NCBI RefSeq assembly: GCF_001027545.1
Contig: NZ_CP009498.1
Location: forward strand, 744,001 to 808,000
Source of the DNA: Endomicrobium proavitum
GTDB taxonomy: Bacteria; Elusimicrobiota; Endomicrobiia; Endomicrobiales; Endomicrobiaceae
Length of the DNA stretch: 64,000 bases
Direction of reading: 5' to 3'
In this document: positions 1 through 9,179 of the stretch, piece after piece
Numbering within the stretch: position 1 is the stretch's first letter
Layout: the number at the start of each line of letters is the position of its first letter
Made by a program: the position numbers and the translations under genes
Notes under the pieces: model-generated
Databases searched by the model: none
What the model was told of the DNA's origin: nothing
Seen by the model: the letters and a program-made list of their open reading frames with translations, nothing else

Positions 1-1530
1 AGAACCTATGTATCTATCCGGCACATTTGTTCCGTTAGCATAAGCATCTTCCCAAGCGGTAGAGCCGTCATATTCCCAATACTGCTGCCTGTCAAGCGGA
101 CCGCTGTATTTTGCCAAGTTAACTTTTGCAGCAAAAGAAAACGGCGCGTCTTCTTCAGGATTTAAATTGTATTCAACAGGCTCGTTCGGCATATAATTAT
201 AGAACCACGTTGAAGGCGTTGGATCGTAAGTGAAAACAAAGGATAAAGCGCTTGTTTCTCTGTTGTCAAAACCTGTTATAGGATTTCTCCACCAAACCCA
301 AAAAGGACTTTCGGGACCTCTTGCAGATATTGATACAGGGCCTGATCCGCCGCCTGAATAAACCAAAGGCATTGCGGAAAGCAATGGTTTCTGATAAGAG
401 TATCCCAAAAAAGTATTTATATATTTTGTCAAAGATTTTTCTACGGACGCGTTAACTTTTTGTCTGTTGCCCGCAACTAAACCTCTGTATTCATAACCAA
501 CATTAATAAGGTCAAGCAAGAATTTTTTACGAAGCTGCCACTGAAGAGACCCGCCAAGCGCGTCTTTTTCGGTTGTTTTGTCTGTTTTTACTTCATATTT
601 AGAACCGTTTAATCCGTTTCCAATACCAACATCTTCAACGTATTGATATTCTTTGTTAAGTCTAAAAGGTCTGTATAAAGCCCCTACCTGAAGGGTTGTA
701 TTCAAGAATGTAAAATCTGTATTAAGTTGGAAATTTCTCATTCTTTCGTCTTCAAAACCATAAGGTATTACATGATCTGAATAAAAGAAATTTATGTTAG
801 AATGGAATATATTTTTATACTTTACATATATACCTTTCTTATAATCTTGAAGAACTTCTTCGCCGTAAATAACATCTAAATCGCCGTAGAATCCTTTAAT
901 TTTTAATTGCCAATAGTCCGGCGTATGGTGTCCTGAATATCTTAAATAATTGTCGGCGTTATCTTGCCTTGGAAGCATATCAAACAAGTCGCCTTCATAA
1001 ACCCAGCCCTGATGTCCGTAATTTTTATGGTATGCAAGATAAATCCAGTCTGTTTTTATACCGATTCTGGCGTTGTTCCAATTTAAATGATAGAAAGGAC
1101 TTGTAAGACTTTTAAAGCGGTGTTCTTCGTTTATAGGCATCCAGAATTTATCGGCATAATCGCCAAGAAATTCAACGCCGAACTCGGCAAAAAACCATTC
1201 AGTAGGTTTTATTCCCAAATTCAAAAGAAGAGTTTGTCCGTATGTGTCTGTCCATTTATTATTATGTGTGGCAGGGTTTGACGGGGTATAACTCATAAAC
1301 TTGCCAAGACCGGATCTGTCCGGATAAACAATCCAACCGTCGCCGGGTTTGTGGAAATAGGAATCAAAGGTTAATTCGCCTTTAAGTTCAATTGTCCCAG
1401 GTTCTAAAATGTCTGTGTTAATTCTGTTGTAATGCGCGTATGGTGAAAAAAGATCGGCATACGAAGAGGTGCGAAATGCGAGAAGAGATAAGAAAACTGT
1501 TGCTGCTATGAGGATTGATTTTAATCTCAT
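1..1530 (-). CDS. Secreted beta-rich, outer-membrane-like protein (C-terminus outside window)
   Basis: The reading frame is open from an ATG at 1530 to the window edge (510 codons seen, no stop), so the C-terminus is missing. The start is fixed by AGGA seven bases upstream and by a strong promoter at 1560-1588. The first about 25 residues are a signal peptide (MRLKSILIAATVFLSLLAF, cleavage near SYA). The rest is rich in Tyr, Trp, Phe and Asn with many short alternating hydrophobic segments and no long hydrophobic helix, as in outer-membrane beta-barrel or surface proteins. I do not recognise a family. It follows four secreted glycosidase-like genes on the same strand but has its own promoter. 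A role in glycan uptake or surface display is inference from position only. Confidence 0.6.
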   Translation of the reverse strand, partial: MRLKSILIAATVFLSLLAFRTSSYADLFSPYAHYNRINTDILEPGTIELKGELTFDSYFHKPGDGWIVYPDRSGLGKFMSYTPSNPATHNNKWTDTYGQTLLLNLGIKPTEWFFAEFGVEFLGDYADKFWMPINEEHRFKSLTSPFYHLNWNNARIGIKTDWIYLAYHKNYGHQGWVYEGDLFDMLPRQDNADNYLRYSGHHTPDYWQLKIKGFYGDLDVIYGEEVLQDYKKGIYVKYKNIFHSNINFFYSDHVIPYGFEDERMRNFQLNTDFTFLNTTLQVGALYRPFRLNKEYQYVEDVGIGNGLNGSKYEVKTDKTTEKDALGGSLQWQLRKKFLLDLINVGYEYRGLVAGNRQKVNASVEKSLTKYINTFLGYSYQKPLLSAMPLVYSGGGSGPVSISARGPESPFWVWWRNPITGFDNRETSALSFVFTYDPTPSTWFYNYMPNEPVEYNLNPEEDAPFSFAAKVNLAKYSGPLDRQQYWEYDGSTAWEDAYANGTNVPDRYIGS

Positions 1531-1559
1531 TAGGGTTTCCTATTGTTTATTTATGCTGA

Positions 1560-1588
1560 ATTCTACCATTAAATATAAATTTTGTCAA
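1560..1588 (-). promoter_or_regulatory. Sigma70-type promoter for the outer-membrane-like gene
   Basis: On the minus strand TTGACA (1583-1588), a 17-base spacer and TAGAAT (1560-1565), about 30 bases before the ATG at 1530. The -35 is perfect and the -10 has one mismatch. Confidence 0.8.
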
Positions 1589-1623
1589 CAACTTTATATG
1601 CGATATGTTATACGCGCAAACTT

Positions 1624-2871
1624 TTATTTGGTTATATCGTTTTTCCAAAGCACTTCTTGATAGACGTAGTAAACATCTCTTAAGCGTCTTTCAAACGGGC
1701 TGTGTTTACCGTTTCCCTGAGAAGACATGCCAAACCATTCGTCGTGAAAAGTATTGTCGTTTTTTGGACCCGCCCACGAGCCGAGCTCAGTGTCATGAAC
1801 TTTTGCAGAACCTACAAGCCACCATTTATCTAACCAGCAATAAACCACTCCGCCGACAGCGTTTCCCGCGCCGGCGTCGTTGTAGGCGCTGTTTTTTTCA
1901 ATATCGCGCCACGCGCCGATATGATATTTAGACTGAAATCTTTCGTCTTCTCTTTTCAATTTTGAATTGTAAGCGTCGCAGCCGAACTCCGATATTAAAA
2001 CCGGCAAATCATTATCAGTTTTTACTCTGTTAAATAAAGAACCGAATCCATATGGTCCCGAGTATTGGTTAAATCCTAAAAAATCTAAAGCGGGAGAAAA
2101 TTTTTTATAGTAAGGCAAAAATTTTGTCGTTGCGTTGCAGACGCCTACCGGATGATTTTGATCTATGGACTTAATTAAAATTGCGGCTTCGTTTACAAAC
2201 TTTGCGAAAGCTTCAGGGTTTCCTACGGCGTTTGTATTTGTTTTTGTAGAGTTTGCCTGCGAACCGCCGGAATCGTTTTCGTTGCCAAGCATCCACATTA
2301 AAACGTAAGGTTCGTCTTTGTGTTCTAAAACCATTTTTCGGACGCTTTCTTTCATTTTTATGCGCTGCTCTTGATTTGTGTAGTCGGTGCCAACGTCCCA
2401 ATGAGCGCCGCTGCCTTTTGTGTAAGCGCCCAAATAGTTGCCCATTATAACGCGTATGCCGTATGTGTAATATAAATCTCTTAACAGATCTTTATTAATT
2501 TTTTCAGCGTGATAAATTCTTATTGTATTTACGCCCATAGCTTTTAAAAGAGCAAAATCTCCGACGGTTTTTTCGCTTATATCCTGAAAACCGTCGCCGT
2601 TTAAATCTACCCACGCGTTGTATGGTCCGTCCGCTCTTCCGTTGTAGTTAGAATCTTCCCACATCCATTCGTTTGCGTCGGGGCGCTCGCCGATTTTATC
2701 TGCGGAATAAGCCATGCCTTTTATAAAATAATCTTTATCGTCAACCGTAAGTTTCCAGTTTCCGTTGTTTGTTTTAACAAATGTTACAATAGACGTCTCG
2801 GCAAAAACAACAGAGGAAACCAAAAACAAAATCGCAATGCAAATAGAAAGCGGTCTCAAATGTTTTATCAT
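1624..2871 (-). CDS. Secreted clan GH-A glycosidase/transglycosylase-like protein, short paralog
   Basis: 415 aa with a signal peptide (first about 24 residues, ending VVFA). It is a TIM-barrel enzyme of the GH2/GH72 type: NTIRIYH early in the barrel, LGNEN with probable acid/base Glu at about residue 198, and LISEFG with probable nucleophile Glu at about 295. An insertion after the first strand carries two calcium-loop-like motifs (DSNYNGRADG and DLNGDGFQD). It consists essentially of the catalytic half of its three larger neighbours and lacks their N-terminal domain of about 290 residues. Its ATG overlaps the TGA of the upstream paralog by four bases (ATGA), so translation is probably coupled. 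The order NTIR / GNE / EFG recalls beta-1,3-glucanosyltransferases (GH72); the substrate is unknown. Confidence 0.7.
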   Translation of the reverse strand: MIKHLRPLSICIAILFLVSSVVFAETSIVTFVKTNNGNWKLTVDDKDYFIKGMAYSADKIGERPDANEWMWEDSNYNGRADGPYNAWVDLNGDGFQDISEKTVGDFALLKAMGVNTIRIYHAEKINKDLLRDLYYTYGIRVIMGNYLGAYTKGSGAHWDVGTDYTNQEQRIKMKESVRKMVLEHKDEPYVLMWMLGNENDSGGSQANSTKTNTNAVGNPEAFAKFVNEAAILIKSIDQNHPVGVCNATTKFLPYYKKFSPALDFLGFNQYSGPYGFGSLFNRVKTDNDLPVLISEFGCDAYNSKLKREDERFQSKYHIGAWRDIEKNSAYNDAGAGNAVGGVVYCWLDKWWLVGSAKVHDTELGSWAGPKNDNTFHDEWFGMSSQGNGKHSPFERRLRDVYYVYQEVLWKNDITK

Positions 2872-4922
2872 TTTTTAACTCTGTATTTCTCCCAAAGATC
2901 TTTATACATAAAGTAAGCTTTTCTTAACTGGCGTTTAAACGGACTATTTTCTCCGTTGCCCTGCGAAGTTAAACCAAACCATTCTTCATACGCGCCGCCG
3001 TCAAGGAAAGGGCCTACCCATTGCGAAGTTATGTCGTGGGCTTTGGGGTCGTATTCCGGCGGAGGCCCGGCTTTCCACCATTCGTCGGTCCATTCAAAAA
3101 TTACGCCGCCTAAAGCGTTTCCTACGCCGCCGGCAACGCCTGCGACATTTGCTTCAAGATCCGTCCATGCGCCGTAATGATAGCTTGCTTGACCTGCTTC
3201 CGCTCTTGCGGCTGTCCAATCTTTCGCGTAAGCCGGGCAGCCGAATTCCGTTACAAGAACGGGTTTTTCGTAAACGTCCATAACGTCCTGCCAAAGCGGT
3301 CCGAAACCTGCTTCGCCGCGATATGCGTTTGCGCCGTAAATATCAAGATCTGGCGCATTTTTTGCGCAGTATTCCAATAAATAAGTGTCGCCGTTACATA
3401 TTGCAACGGGACGCTGCTGCGGATCTAACTCTTTAATGAGTTTAACGCACTCGTTTACAAACGCGTAATATGCGTCCGGCTGGCTTTGCGCTTGGTTGCT
3501 TGTTCCCGCAAAAACGCCCATAGTGCCGACGGTGCCGTAATTATTTTCGTTGCCGAGTATCCAAAGTAAAACGTAAGGTTCGTTTTTATAATCTTCAACC
3601 ATTTTTCTAACGCTTGCAAGCATTCTTTCTTTCTGAACGGGGTCTGTGTAATCCGTTCCTTTATACCATTCCGCGCCGGAATCTACCGCATACATTCCCA
3701 GCAAATTTCCAACCATATACATAAGTCCGTAGTTTTCATAACCGTCTTTTAACAAATCTTTGTTGAAGTTAGGATAGTGGTAAAGTCTTATTGTGTTTAT
3801 GCCCATTTCTTTCATGAGCGCAAAATCACCGACCGTTTTTTCGTTGGCGTCTTGTATTTCGTTTCTGTTTATATCTACCCAAGCCTCGTAAGCGCCGTCA
3901 ACAATTCCGTTTTTGTTGTAATCCGCCACAGACCAGTCTCTGTCGGTATTTACGGAACCGTTATCAGGGGTAAGCCCGACGGGTGTAGGCGAATAGCATA
4001 TTGAACGTATTACATAAGGTTTGCCGTCAACCGTAAGCTGAAAGTGATTATTTTCGTATTGGGTAAGTTTAACTTTTCCCGTGCCGGTAACTTTTTTAAC
4101 GCCGACTTTTGAAAGGTCTATATATTTTTTCTCAAAATCTTTTTTAGCAGTTTTTACAAGTTTGCCGGGGTTAACTATAAATATGTCGTTATTTTTATCG
4201 TTGTCAAATCTGTTTTTAATTGTTACTTTTGCGCCGTCAAGTTTTACGCCGAGCTCCGGATGCATTTTTGTAAGATAGTTTATTCTGTCTATGCAGCTTG
4301 GAGCTATATACCACGGAGTTTTCCACTGAGTGTATCCTATGGATTTAGGAAAGAAAACAAGACACGCGTAATAAGCTTTTACGGCGTGCGCCCAGTTGCC
4401 GGCTTTATCTAAAGCGTAAGCCGTATAATAAAGTTTTACGCCCGGATCTTCTTTTGCAAGAGCCCATTTGTAAAAATTAACTTGTCTGTCGTCGGTGTCA
4501 ACAAATTTCCATTTATCGCCTTCAAGTTTTTTTTCTTTAATGAATTTTGCGTAATCCGGAGATTTGTAAATGCTTTGCGTGTTAGGATAAATTCCCTCGC
4601 CGGACGCTTTTTTAAGCGCGTCATATTCTTTCACGACGTATTTATAATTTTCAGTGCCTGCGTTTTGGAATTCGCCGTATTTAGCGTAATCTATCCACTT
4701 GTCAGTGCCGGCGTCGTAAATAGGAAAAGGTTTCGGCGCGGCATATGTCATTGAGTTGTCAAATTTTTTTGCGGCGGTTAAAACGGATGTTATGTCTTTT
4801 TGGGGAGCTCTGTAAGTTTTAAATTCGGACGGTTGTTCTTGTTGCTGCGCCTGCGCAAAAGCATTTGCAGAGTTTGCAAGGCAAAATACGGCTGCCATTA
4901 AAAGCGATAAACTTTTTTTCAT
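2868..4922 (-). CDS. Secreted clan GH-A glycosidase/transglycosylase-like protein with N-terminal domain
   Basis: 684 aa; signal peptide of about 24 residues ending NAFAQ. Residues about 50-290 form a conserved N-terminal domain of unknown function shared with the proteins at 5184-7151 and 7172-9169 (YAAPKPFPIYDAGT, YIAPSC and similar). The C-terminal TIM barrel holds NTIRLYH, ILGNEN (Glu about 459, probable acid/base), LVTEFG (Glu about 559, probable nucleophile) and FEWTDEWWK. Two calcium-loop-like motifs (DYNKNGIVDG, DINRNEIQD) sit just before NTIR. The start has GGAG seven bases upstream. It lies 42 bases after tRNA-Val with no promoter visible between them, and its stop overlaps the next start. 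The polysaccharide target cannot be read from sequence. Confidence 0.72.
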   Translation of the reverse strand: MKKSLSLLMAAVFCLANSANAFAQAQQQEQPSEFKTYRAPQKDITSVLTAAKKFDNSMTYAAPKPFPIYDAGTDKWIDYAKYGEFQNAGTENYKYVVKEYDALKKASGEGIYPNTQSIYKSPDYAKFIKEKKLEGDKWKFVDTDDRQVNFYKWALAKEDPGVKLYYTAYALDKAGNWAHAVKAYYACLVFFPKSIGYTQWKTPWYIAPSCIDRINYLTKMHPELGVKLDGAKVTIKNRFDNDKNNDIFIVNPGKLVKTAKKDFEKKYIDLSKVGVKKVTGTGKVKLTQYENNHFQLTVDGKPYVIRSICYSPTPVGLTPDNGSVNTDRDWSVADYNKNGIVDGAYEAWVDINRNEIQDANEKTVGDFALMKEMGINTIRLYHYPNFNKDLLKDGYENYGLMYMVGNLLGMYAVDSGAEWYKGTDYTDPVQKERMLASVRKMVEDYKNEPYVLLWILGNENNYGTVGTMGVFAGTSNQAQSQPDAYYAFVNECVKLIKELDPQQRPVAICNGDTYLLEYCAKNAPDLDIYGANAYRGEAGFGPLWQDVMDVYEKPVLVTEFGCPAYAKDWTAARAEAGQASYHYGAWTDLEANVAGVAGGVGNALGGVIFEWTDEWWKAGPPPEYDPKAHDITSQWVGPFLDGGAYEEWFGLTSQGNGENSPFKRQLRKAYFMYKDLWEKYRVKK

Positions 4923-4963
4923 CGTATGCTCCGGTATTAAATTTTTTATTAATTGATTTGTTT

Positions 4964-5040
<77 letters not shown>

Positions 5041-5081
5041 GTCTGCGGATTTCTGCAAAGGTTAATTTGCGAAGTCCGCAT

Positions 5082-5110
5082 AAAATATCAAATTTAACGA
5101 ATTGTGTCAA
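5082..5110 (-). promoter_or_regulatory. Sigma70-type promoter for tRNA-Val and possibly the following genes
   Basis: On the minus strand TTGACA (5105-5110), 17 bases, TATTTT (5082-5087), about 40 bases before the tRNA 5' end. The 42 bases between the tRNA and the gene at 4922 hold no second promoter, so the transcript may continue into it. Confidence 0.75.
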
Positions 5111-5183
5111 TTACTAACTTTAATAATTAGACTGTTTTTTGATGATTTTGTTACTTTATTTAAAAACGGCTTGTCATGCAAAA

Positions 5184-7151
5184 TTATTTATTCCACAAGT
5201 CCATATACAAAAAATAAGCTTTTCTCAACTGGCGTTCAAACGGACTGTTTTTTCCGTTGCCCTGAGAAGTTATTCCATACCATTCTTCATAGCCGCCGCC
5301 GTCCAAAAATGCGCCTTGCGTTTGCAAGTGCGTGTCATGAACCGCAGGGTCTGAATCGCCTTCGGCTTTCCACCATTCGTCAACCCACTGAAATATTACT
5401 CCGCCAAGAGAATTGCCCCAGCCGCCTTCAACGCCGCCTAAATTATTCTCTATATCAGTCCAATATCCCTTGTGGTAAGACGCCTGTCCTTCTTCGGTTC
5501 TTGCAACGCTCCAGCCTTTGGCGTAAGCGGGAGTTCCGTATTCGGTAACAAGCGCGGCTTTGCCCGAAACGTTTGCAATGTCCTGCCAAATGTTTCCAAA
5601 ACCCTGCTCGCCTCTGTAAGAATTAAATCCGAAAATATCTATGTCCGGAGAATTTTTGGCAAAAATATCCAAATATAACGTGTCGCCGTTATTTATTGCA
5701 ACCGGTCTTTTTTGAGGGTCAAGTTTTTTTATAAGTTTTGCGGCTTTGTTTGCAAACTTATAAAAAGCTTCGGGATTTTTATTGGCGTTATTTGCCACTC
5801 CGTAATTATTTTCGTTGCCCAAAACCCACATTAAAATGTAAGGTTCGTCTTTGTAATCTTCAACCATTTTGCGAATGCTTGCAAGCATATTTTTTTGATG
5901 AACGGGGTTGGAATAATCCGTGCCTTCCGCCCACGTTGCGCCGGAATCTACGGCGTATGCGCCCAAGAAATCCGTCATCATATACATAAATCCGTATTTT
6001 TCATAACCTTCTTTCAGCGCTTCTTTATTAAGTTCATAGTGATGAAACACTCTTAAAGTATTTGCGCCCATGGCTTTTAGAAGAGCAAAATCTCCGACGG
6101 GTTTTTCGTAAGATTCCTGTTTATCGTTTCTGTTTGTGTCCACCCACGCGTCAAAAGGCGCGTCTGTTTTGCCGTTGGAATTTGCATCTTCCCACGACCA
6201 GTCTCTGTTGTTTTTCAAAGTGCCGTTTACCGGAGAAACGCCAACTTTATTGGCGTCATAACTTACGCCTTTAACGGTAAACTGTTTTCCGTCAACTATA
6301 AGCTGAAAATTATTGTTTTTATATTGAACAAGTTTTACTTTGCCTTTACCGACGGTTTTTTTGATTTTAATTTTTGACAAGTCTATAGTTTTTGTTTCAA
6401 AATCTTTCGCAGTCGCGGGCACAAGCCAGCCCGGGTCTATAATAAAAACATCGTTTTTAACGTCGTTATCGTAAACGTTTTCAATTATAATTTTTGCACC
6501 CACAAGTTTAACGCCTATTTCAGGGTGAAGAGCCGTAAGATATTTAATTCTTGAAATTGCAACCGGACTTATATACCACGGAGTTTGCCACTGTGTCCAG
6601 CCTATGGTTTTCGGGAAAAAAACCAAAATTGCATAATATGCTTTTATAGCCTGCTCCCAATTTCCCGCTCTGTCCAAAGCTACGGCGGTAAAATACTGTT
6701 TCACTCCCGGATCTTCTCTTGTTGTAGCCCATTTGTAGAAATTTGCCTGATAATCGTCGTTATTTACAAAATCCCAATATTTTCCTTCAAGTTTTTTAGA
6801 GTTTAAATATTTTTTGTATTGCGGATCATTTAAAACGTTTTGGGTATTCGGAAAAACGCCTTCGCCGCTTGCCGCTCTTAGACCTTCGGAATCGCTGATA
6901 ACGTATTTGTAATCTTTTGTGCCGACATTTTGAAACTCGCCGTATTTTTGATAGTTAACCCACTTCTCGGTTCCGGCATCCGCAAGTTTAAAAGGTTTAG
7001 GAGGAACGTAAATCATTTTATCGTTAAACGCTTTTGCGCGCTTAAGCTCGTCGCTTAAAACAGCGTCGGAATTTACATCATCCGCAGCAAAAACATTTGC
7101 AGTTACGGAAAATAAAAATACCGCCGGTAAAACAATTTTTAAAAATTTCAT
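5184..7151 (-). CDS. Secreted clan GH-A glycosidase/transglycosylase-like protein with N-terminal domain
   Basis: 655 aa; signal peptide ending TANVFA. It has the same plan as its neighbours: N-terminal domain to about residue 285, then a TIM barrel with NTLRVFHH, VLGNEN (Glu about 447) and LVTEYG (Glu about 537). The calcium-loop pair is less complete here: DANSNGKTDA keeps the acidic pattern, but the second loop (DTNRNDKQES) has lost its last Asp. The start is supported by GGAGG four bases before the ATG. It lies 20 bases after the paralog at 7172 and is probably co-transcribed with it and with the phosphorylase-like gene. Clear paralogy implies local duplication with possible divergence of substrate. 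Confidence 0.72.
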   Translation of the reverse strand: MKFLKIVLPAVFLFSVTANVFAADDVNSDAVLSDELKRAKAFNDKMIYVPPKPFKLADAGTEKWVNYQKYGEFQNVGTKDYKYVISDSEGLRAASGEGVFPNTQNVLNDPQYKKYLNSKKLEGKYWDFVNNDDYQANFYKWATTREDPGVKQYFTAVALDRAGNWEQAIKAYYAILVFFPKTIGWTQWQTPWYISPVAISRIKYLTALHPEIGVKLVGAKIIIENVYDNDVKNDVFIIDPGWLVPATAKDFETKTIDLSKIKIKKTVGKGKVKLVQYKNNNFQLIVDGKQFTVKGVSYDANKVGVSPVNGTLKNNRDWSWEDANSNGKTDAPFDAWVDTNRNDKQESYEKPVGDFALLKAMGANTLRVFHHYELNKEALKEGYEKYGFMYMMTDFLGAYAVDSGATWAEGTDYSNPVHQKNMLASIRKMVEDYKDEPYILMWVLGNENNYGVANNANKNPEAFYKFANKAAKLIKKLDPQKRPVAINNGDTLYLDIFAKNSPDIDIFGFNSYRGEQGFGNIWQDIANVSGKAALVTEYGTPAYAKGWSVARTEEGQASYHKGYWTDIENNLGGVEGGWGNSLGGVIFQWVDEWWKAEGDSDPAVHDTHLQTQGAFLDGGGYEEWYGITSQGNGKNSPFERQLRKAYFLYMDLWNK

Positions 7152-7171
7152 GTTTCCTCCGATATTAACTA

Positions 7172-9169
7172 TCAGTTTTTCACTTCATTCCAAACGTTCA
7201 TATACATAAAGTAAGCTTTGCGAAGCTGGCGCTCAAACGGACTGCGTCCGCCGGAACCCTGCGACGTTATGCCAAACCATTCTTCATATGCGCTACCGTC
7301 AAGGAAAGGCCCTGCCCATTGAGAATCCGTATCGTGAATGCCTGCGTCATACTTATATCCGGCCTTCCACCATTCGTCAACCCATTCAAAAATAACTCCG
7401 CCTAACGCATTGCCTATACCGCCGGAAATTCCGCCCAAATTATCTTCAATGTCGCCCCAGTTGCCTTTATGATATGCCGCTTGAGCTTTTTCAATTCTTG
7501 CAGCGCTCCAGCCCTTGGCGTAAGCAGGGCAGCCGTATTCGGTTATCAAAACAGGTTTGCCGCCGAACTCTCTTTGAACGTCTCTCCAAATTGCGCCAAA
7601 GCCGTAATCTCCTCTGTATGCATTTGCGCCGTACACATCTATTTCGGGAGCGTATTTTGCGGCGTAATCTAACATATACGTGTCGCCGTTGCACAAAACG
7701 ACAGGTCTTTTTTTCGGGTCAAGTTTTTTAATAAGTTTTGCCGCTTCGTTTACAAATTTATAGTAAGCTTCGGGCTGCTGTTGCGTTTTGTTTGCGGAAC
7801 CTAAAGATTCACCCTCAACTCCAACGGAACCGTAATTATTTTCATTTCCCAAAACCCACGCCAAAACGTAAGGCTCGTCTTTGAATTCATTTACCATGTC
7901 GCGCACGCTGTCAAGCATATTTTCAATCTGCGTGTTGTCGGCGTAATCGGTTCCGTCATACCAATATGCGCCGGAATCTACGCCGTACATTCCTATAAGA
8001 TTGCCGACAAGAGACATAAATCCGTAATTGTTATATCCTTCCCGCAAAAGTTTTTTATTGACGCCTTTATGATGATAAACCCTCAAAGTATTTACGCCCA
8101 TAGCTTTCATTAAAGCGAAATCTCCCACGCGGTATTCGTCGCGGTCTTTTTTATCGTTTCTGTTTGCGTCCACCCAAGCGTCAAAAGGTCCGTCAATTCT
8201 GCCGTTTTTATCGTAGTCGTCAAGAGTCCAGTCTTTTAAGTTATCAAGCGTGCCGAAATCCGGAGAAAGGCCTACCTTGCTGGGGCTGTAAGAAACGGCT
8301 TTAATTGTAAAAGGTTCGCCGTTTACGGTAAGTTTAAAGTGATTGTTTTTGTATTGAATAAGTTTTACTCTGCCGGCGCCCGTTATATTTTTAACGCCGA
8401 CTTTTGCAAGGTCTATATATTTTTTCTCAAAATCTTTTTTAGTAGCTTTTACAAGTTTGCCGGGATTTATTATAAAAACGTCATTTTTATAATCGTTATC
8501 AAAAACGTTTTGTATTGTAATATCTTCGCCGACAAGGCGCACGCCTATTTCGGGATAAGTTTTTGTAAGATACTTTATTTTTGCAACGCAAACCGGAGCT
8601 ATGTACCATGGAGTTTGCATCTGCGTCCAACCTACGGCTTTTGGAAAAAGAACCATACACGCGTAATAGGCTTTAACGGCATGCTTATAATTTCCCGCTT
8701 TTTCCAATGCAAATGCGGCGTAATAAAGTTTGAGCCCGGGATTTTCGTCAACAGTAGCCCATTTGTAAAAATTTGCCTGATAATCGTCGGAATATATAAA
8801 TTTAAATTTATCGCCGTTTAATTTTTTAACGTATTTCTTGTAATCCGGAGAGTTTAAAACGCTTTGTTGGTTAGGATAAATTCCTTCTCCGCTTGCCGCC
8901 GCCAACGCCGTGGAATTAGTTATTACGTAAGAATAATACGCAGTGCCCGTTGCTTCCATCACGCCGTATTTTGAATAATCTATCCATTCCTCATTTCCGG
9001 CGTCGTAAATTTTAAAAGGTTTTGGTTCCTCATATGTCATAGTTCTGTTAAATTCAGATGCAGATAACAATGCGTCGGTTAACTCCTGCCTGTCGGACAA
9101 TTTTGCCCAAGCAGTAAAAGAAAAACCAACGGTTAGCATAAGTGTAAGAATTGTTTTCAGTGTGTTCAT
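7172..9169 (-). CDS. Secreted clan GH-A glycosidase/transglycosylase-like protein with N-terminal domain
   Basis: 665 aa; signal peptide ending FTAWA. N-terminal shared domain, then a barrel with NTLRVYHH, VLGNEN (Glu about 443), LITEYG (Glu about 544) and FEWVDEWWK. Both calcium-loop-like motifs are present (DYDKNGRIDG, DANRNDKKD). GAGG lies five bases before the ATG. Its start is only 10 bases after the stop of the GH94-like gene, so the two are probably translated from one mRNA. Among the three large paralogs it looks closest to the 684-aa protein (both read FEW.DEWWKAG and have a similar loop after GNENNYG). Confidence 0.72.
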   Translation of the reverse strand: MNTLKTILTLMLTVGFSFTAWAKLSDRQELTDALLSASEFNRTMTYEEPKPFKIYDAGNEEWIDYSKYGVMEATGTAYYSYVITNSTALAAASGEGIYPNQQSVLNSPDYKKYVKKLNGDKFKFIYSDDYQANFYKWATVDENPGLKLYYAAFALEKAGNYKHAVKAYYACMVLFPKAVGWTQMQTPWYIAPVCVAKIKYLTKTYPEIGVRLVGEDITIQNVFDNDYKNDVFIINPGKLVKATKKDFEKKYIDLAKVGVKNITGAGRVKLIQYKNNHFKLTVNGEPFTIKAVSYSPSKVGLSPDFGTLDNLKDWTLDDYDKNGRIDGPFDAWVDANRNDKKDRDEYRVGDFALMKAMGVNTLRVYHHKGVNKKLLREGYNNYGFMSLVGNLIGMYGVDSGAYWYDGTDYADNTQIENMLDSVRDMVNEFKDEPYVLAWVLGNENNYGSVGVEGESLGSANKTQQQPEAYYKFVNEAAKLIKKLDPKKRPVVLCNGDTYMLDYAAKYAPEIDVYGANAYRGDYGFGAIWRDVQREFGGKPVLITEYGCPAYAKGWSAARIEKAQAAYHKGNWGDIEDNLGGISGGIGNALGGVIFEWVDEWWKAGYKYDAGIHDTDSQWAGPFLDGSAYEEWFGITSQGSGGRSPFERQLRKAYFMYMNVWNEVKN

Positions 9170-9179
9170 TGAGTCCTCG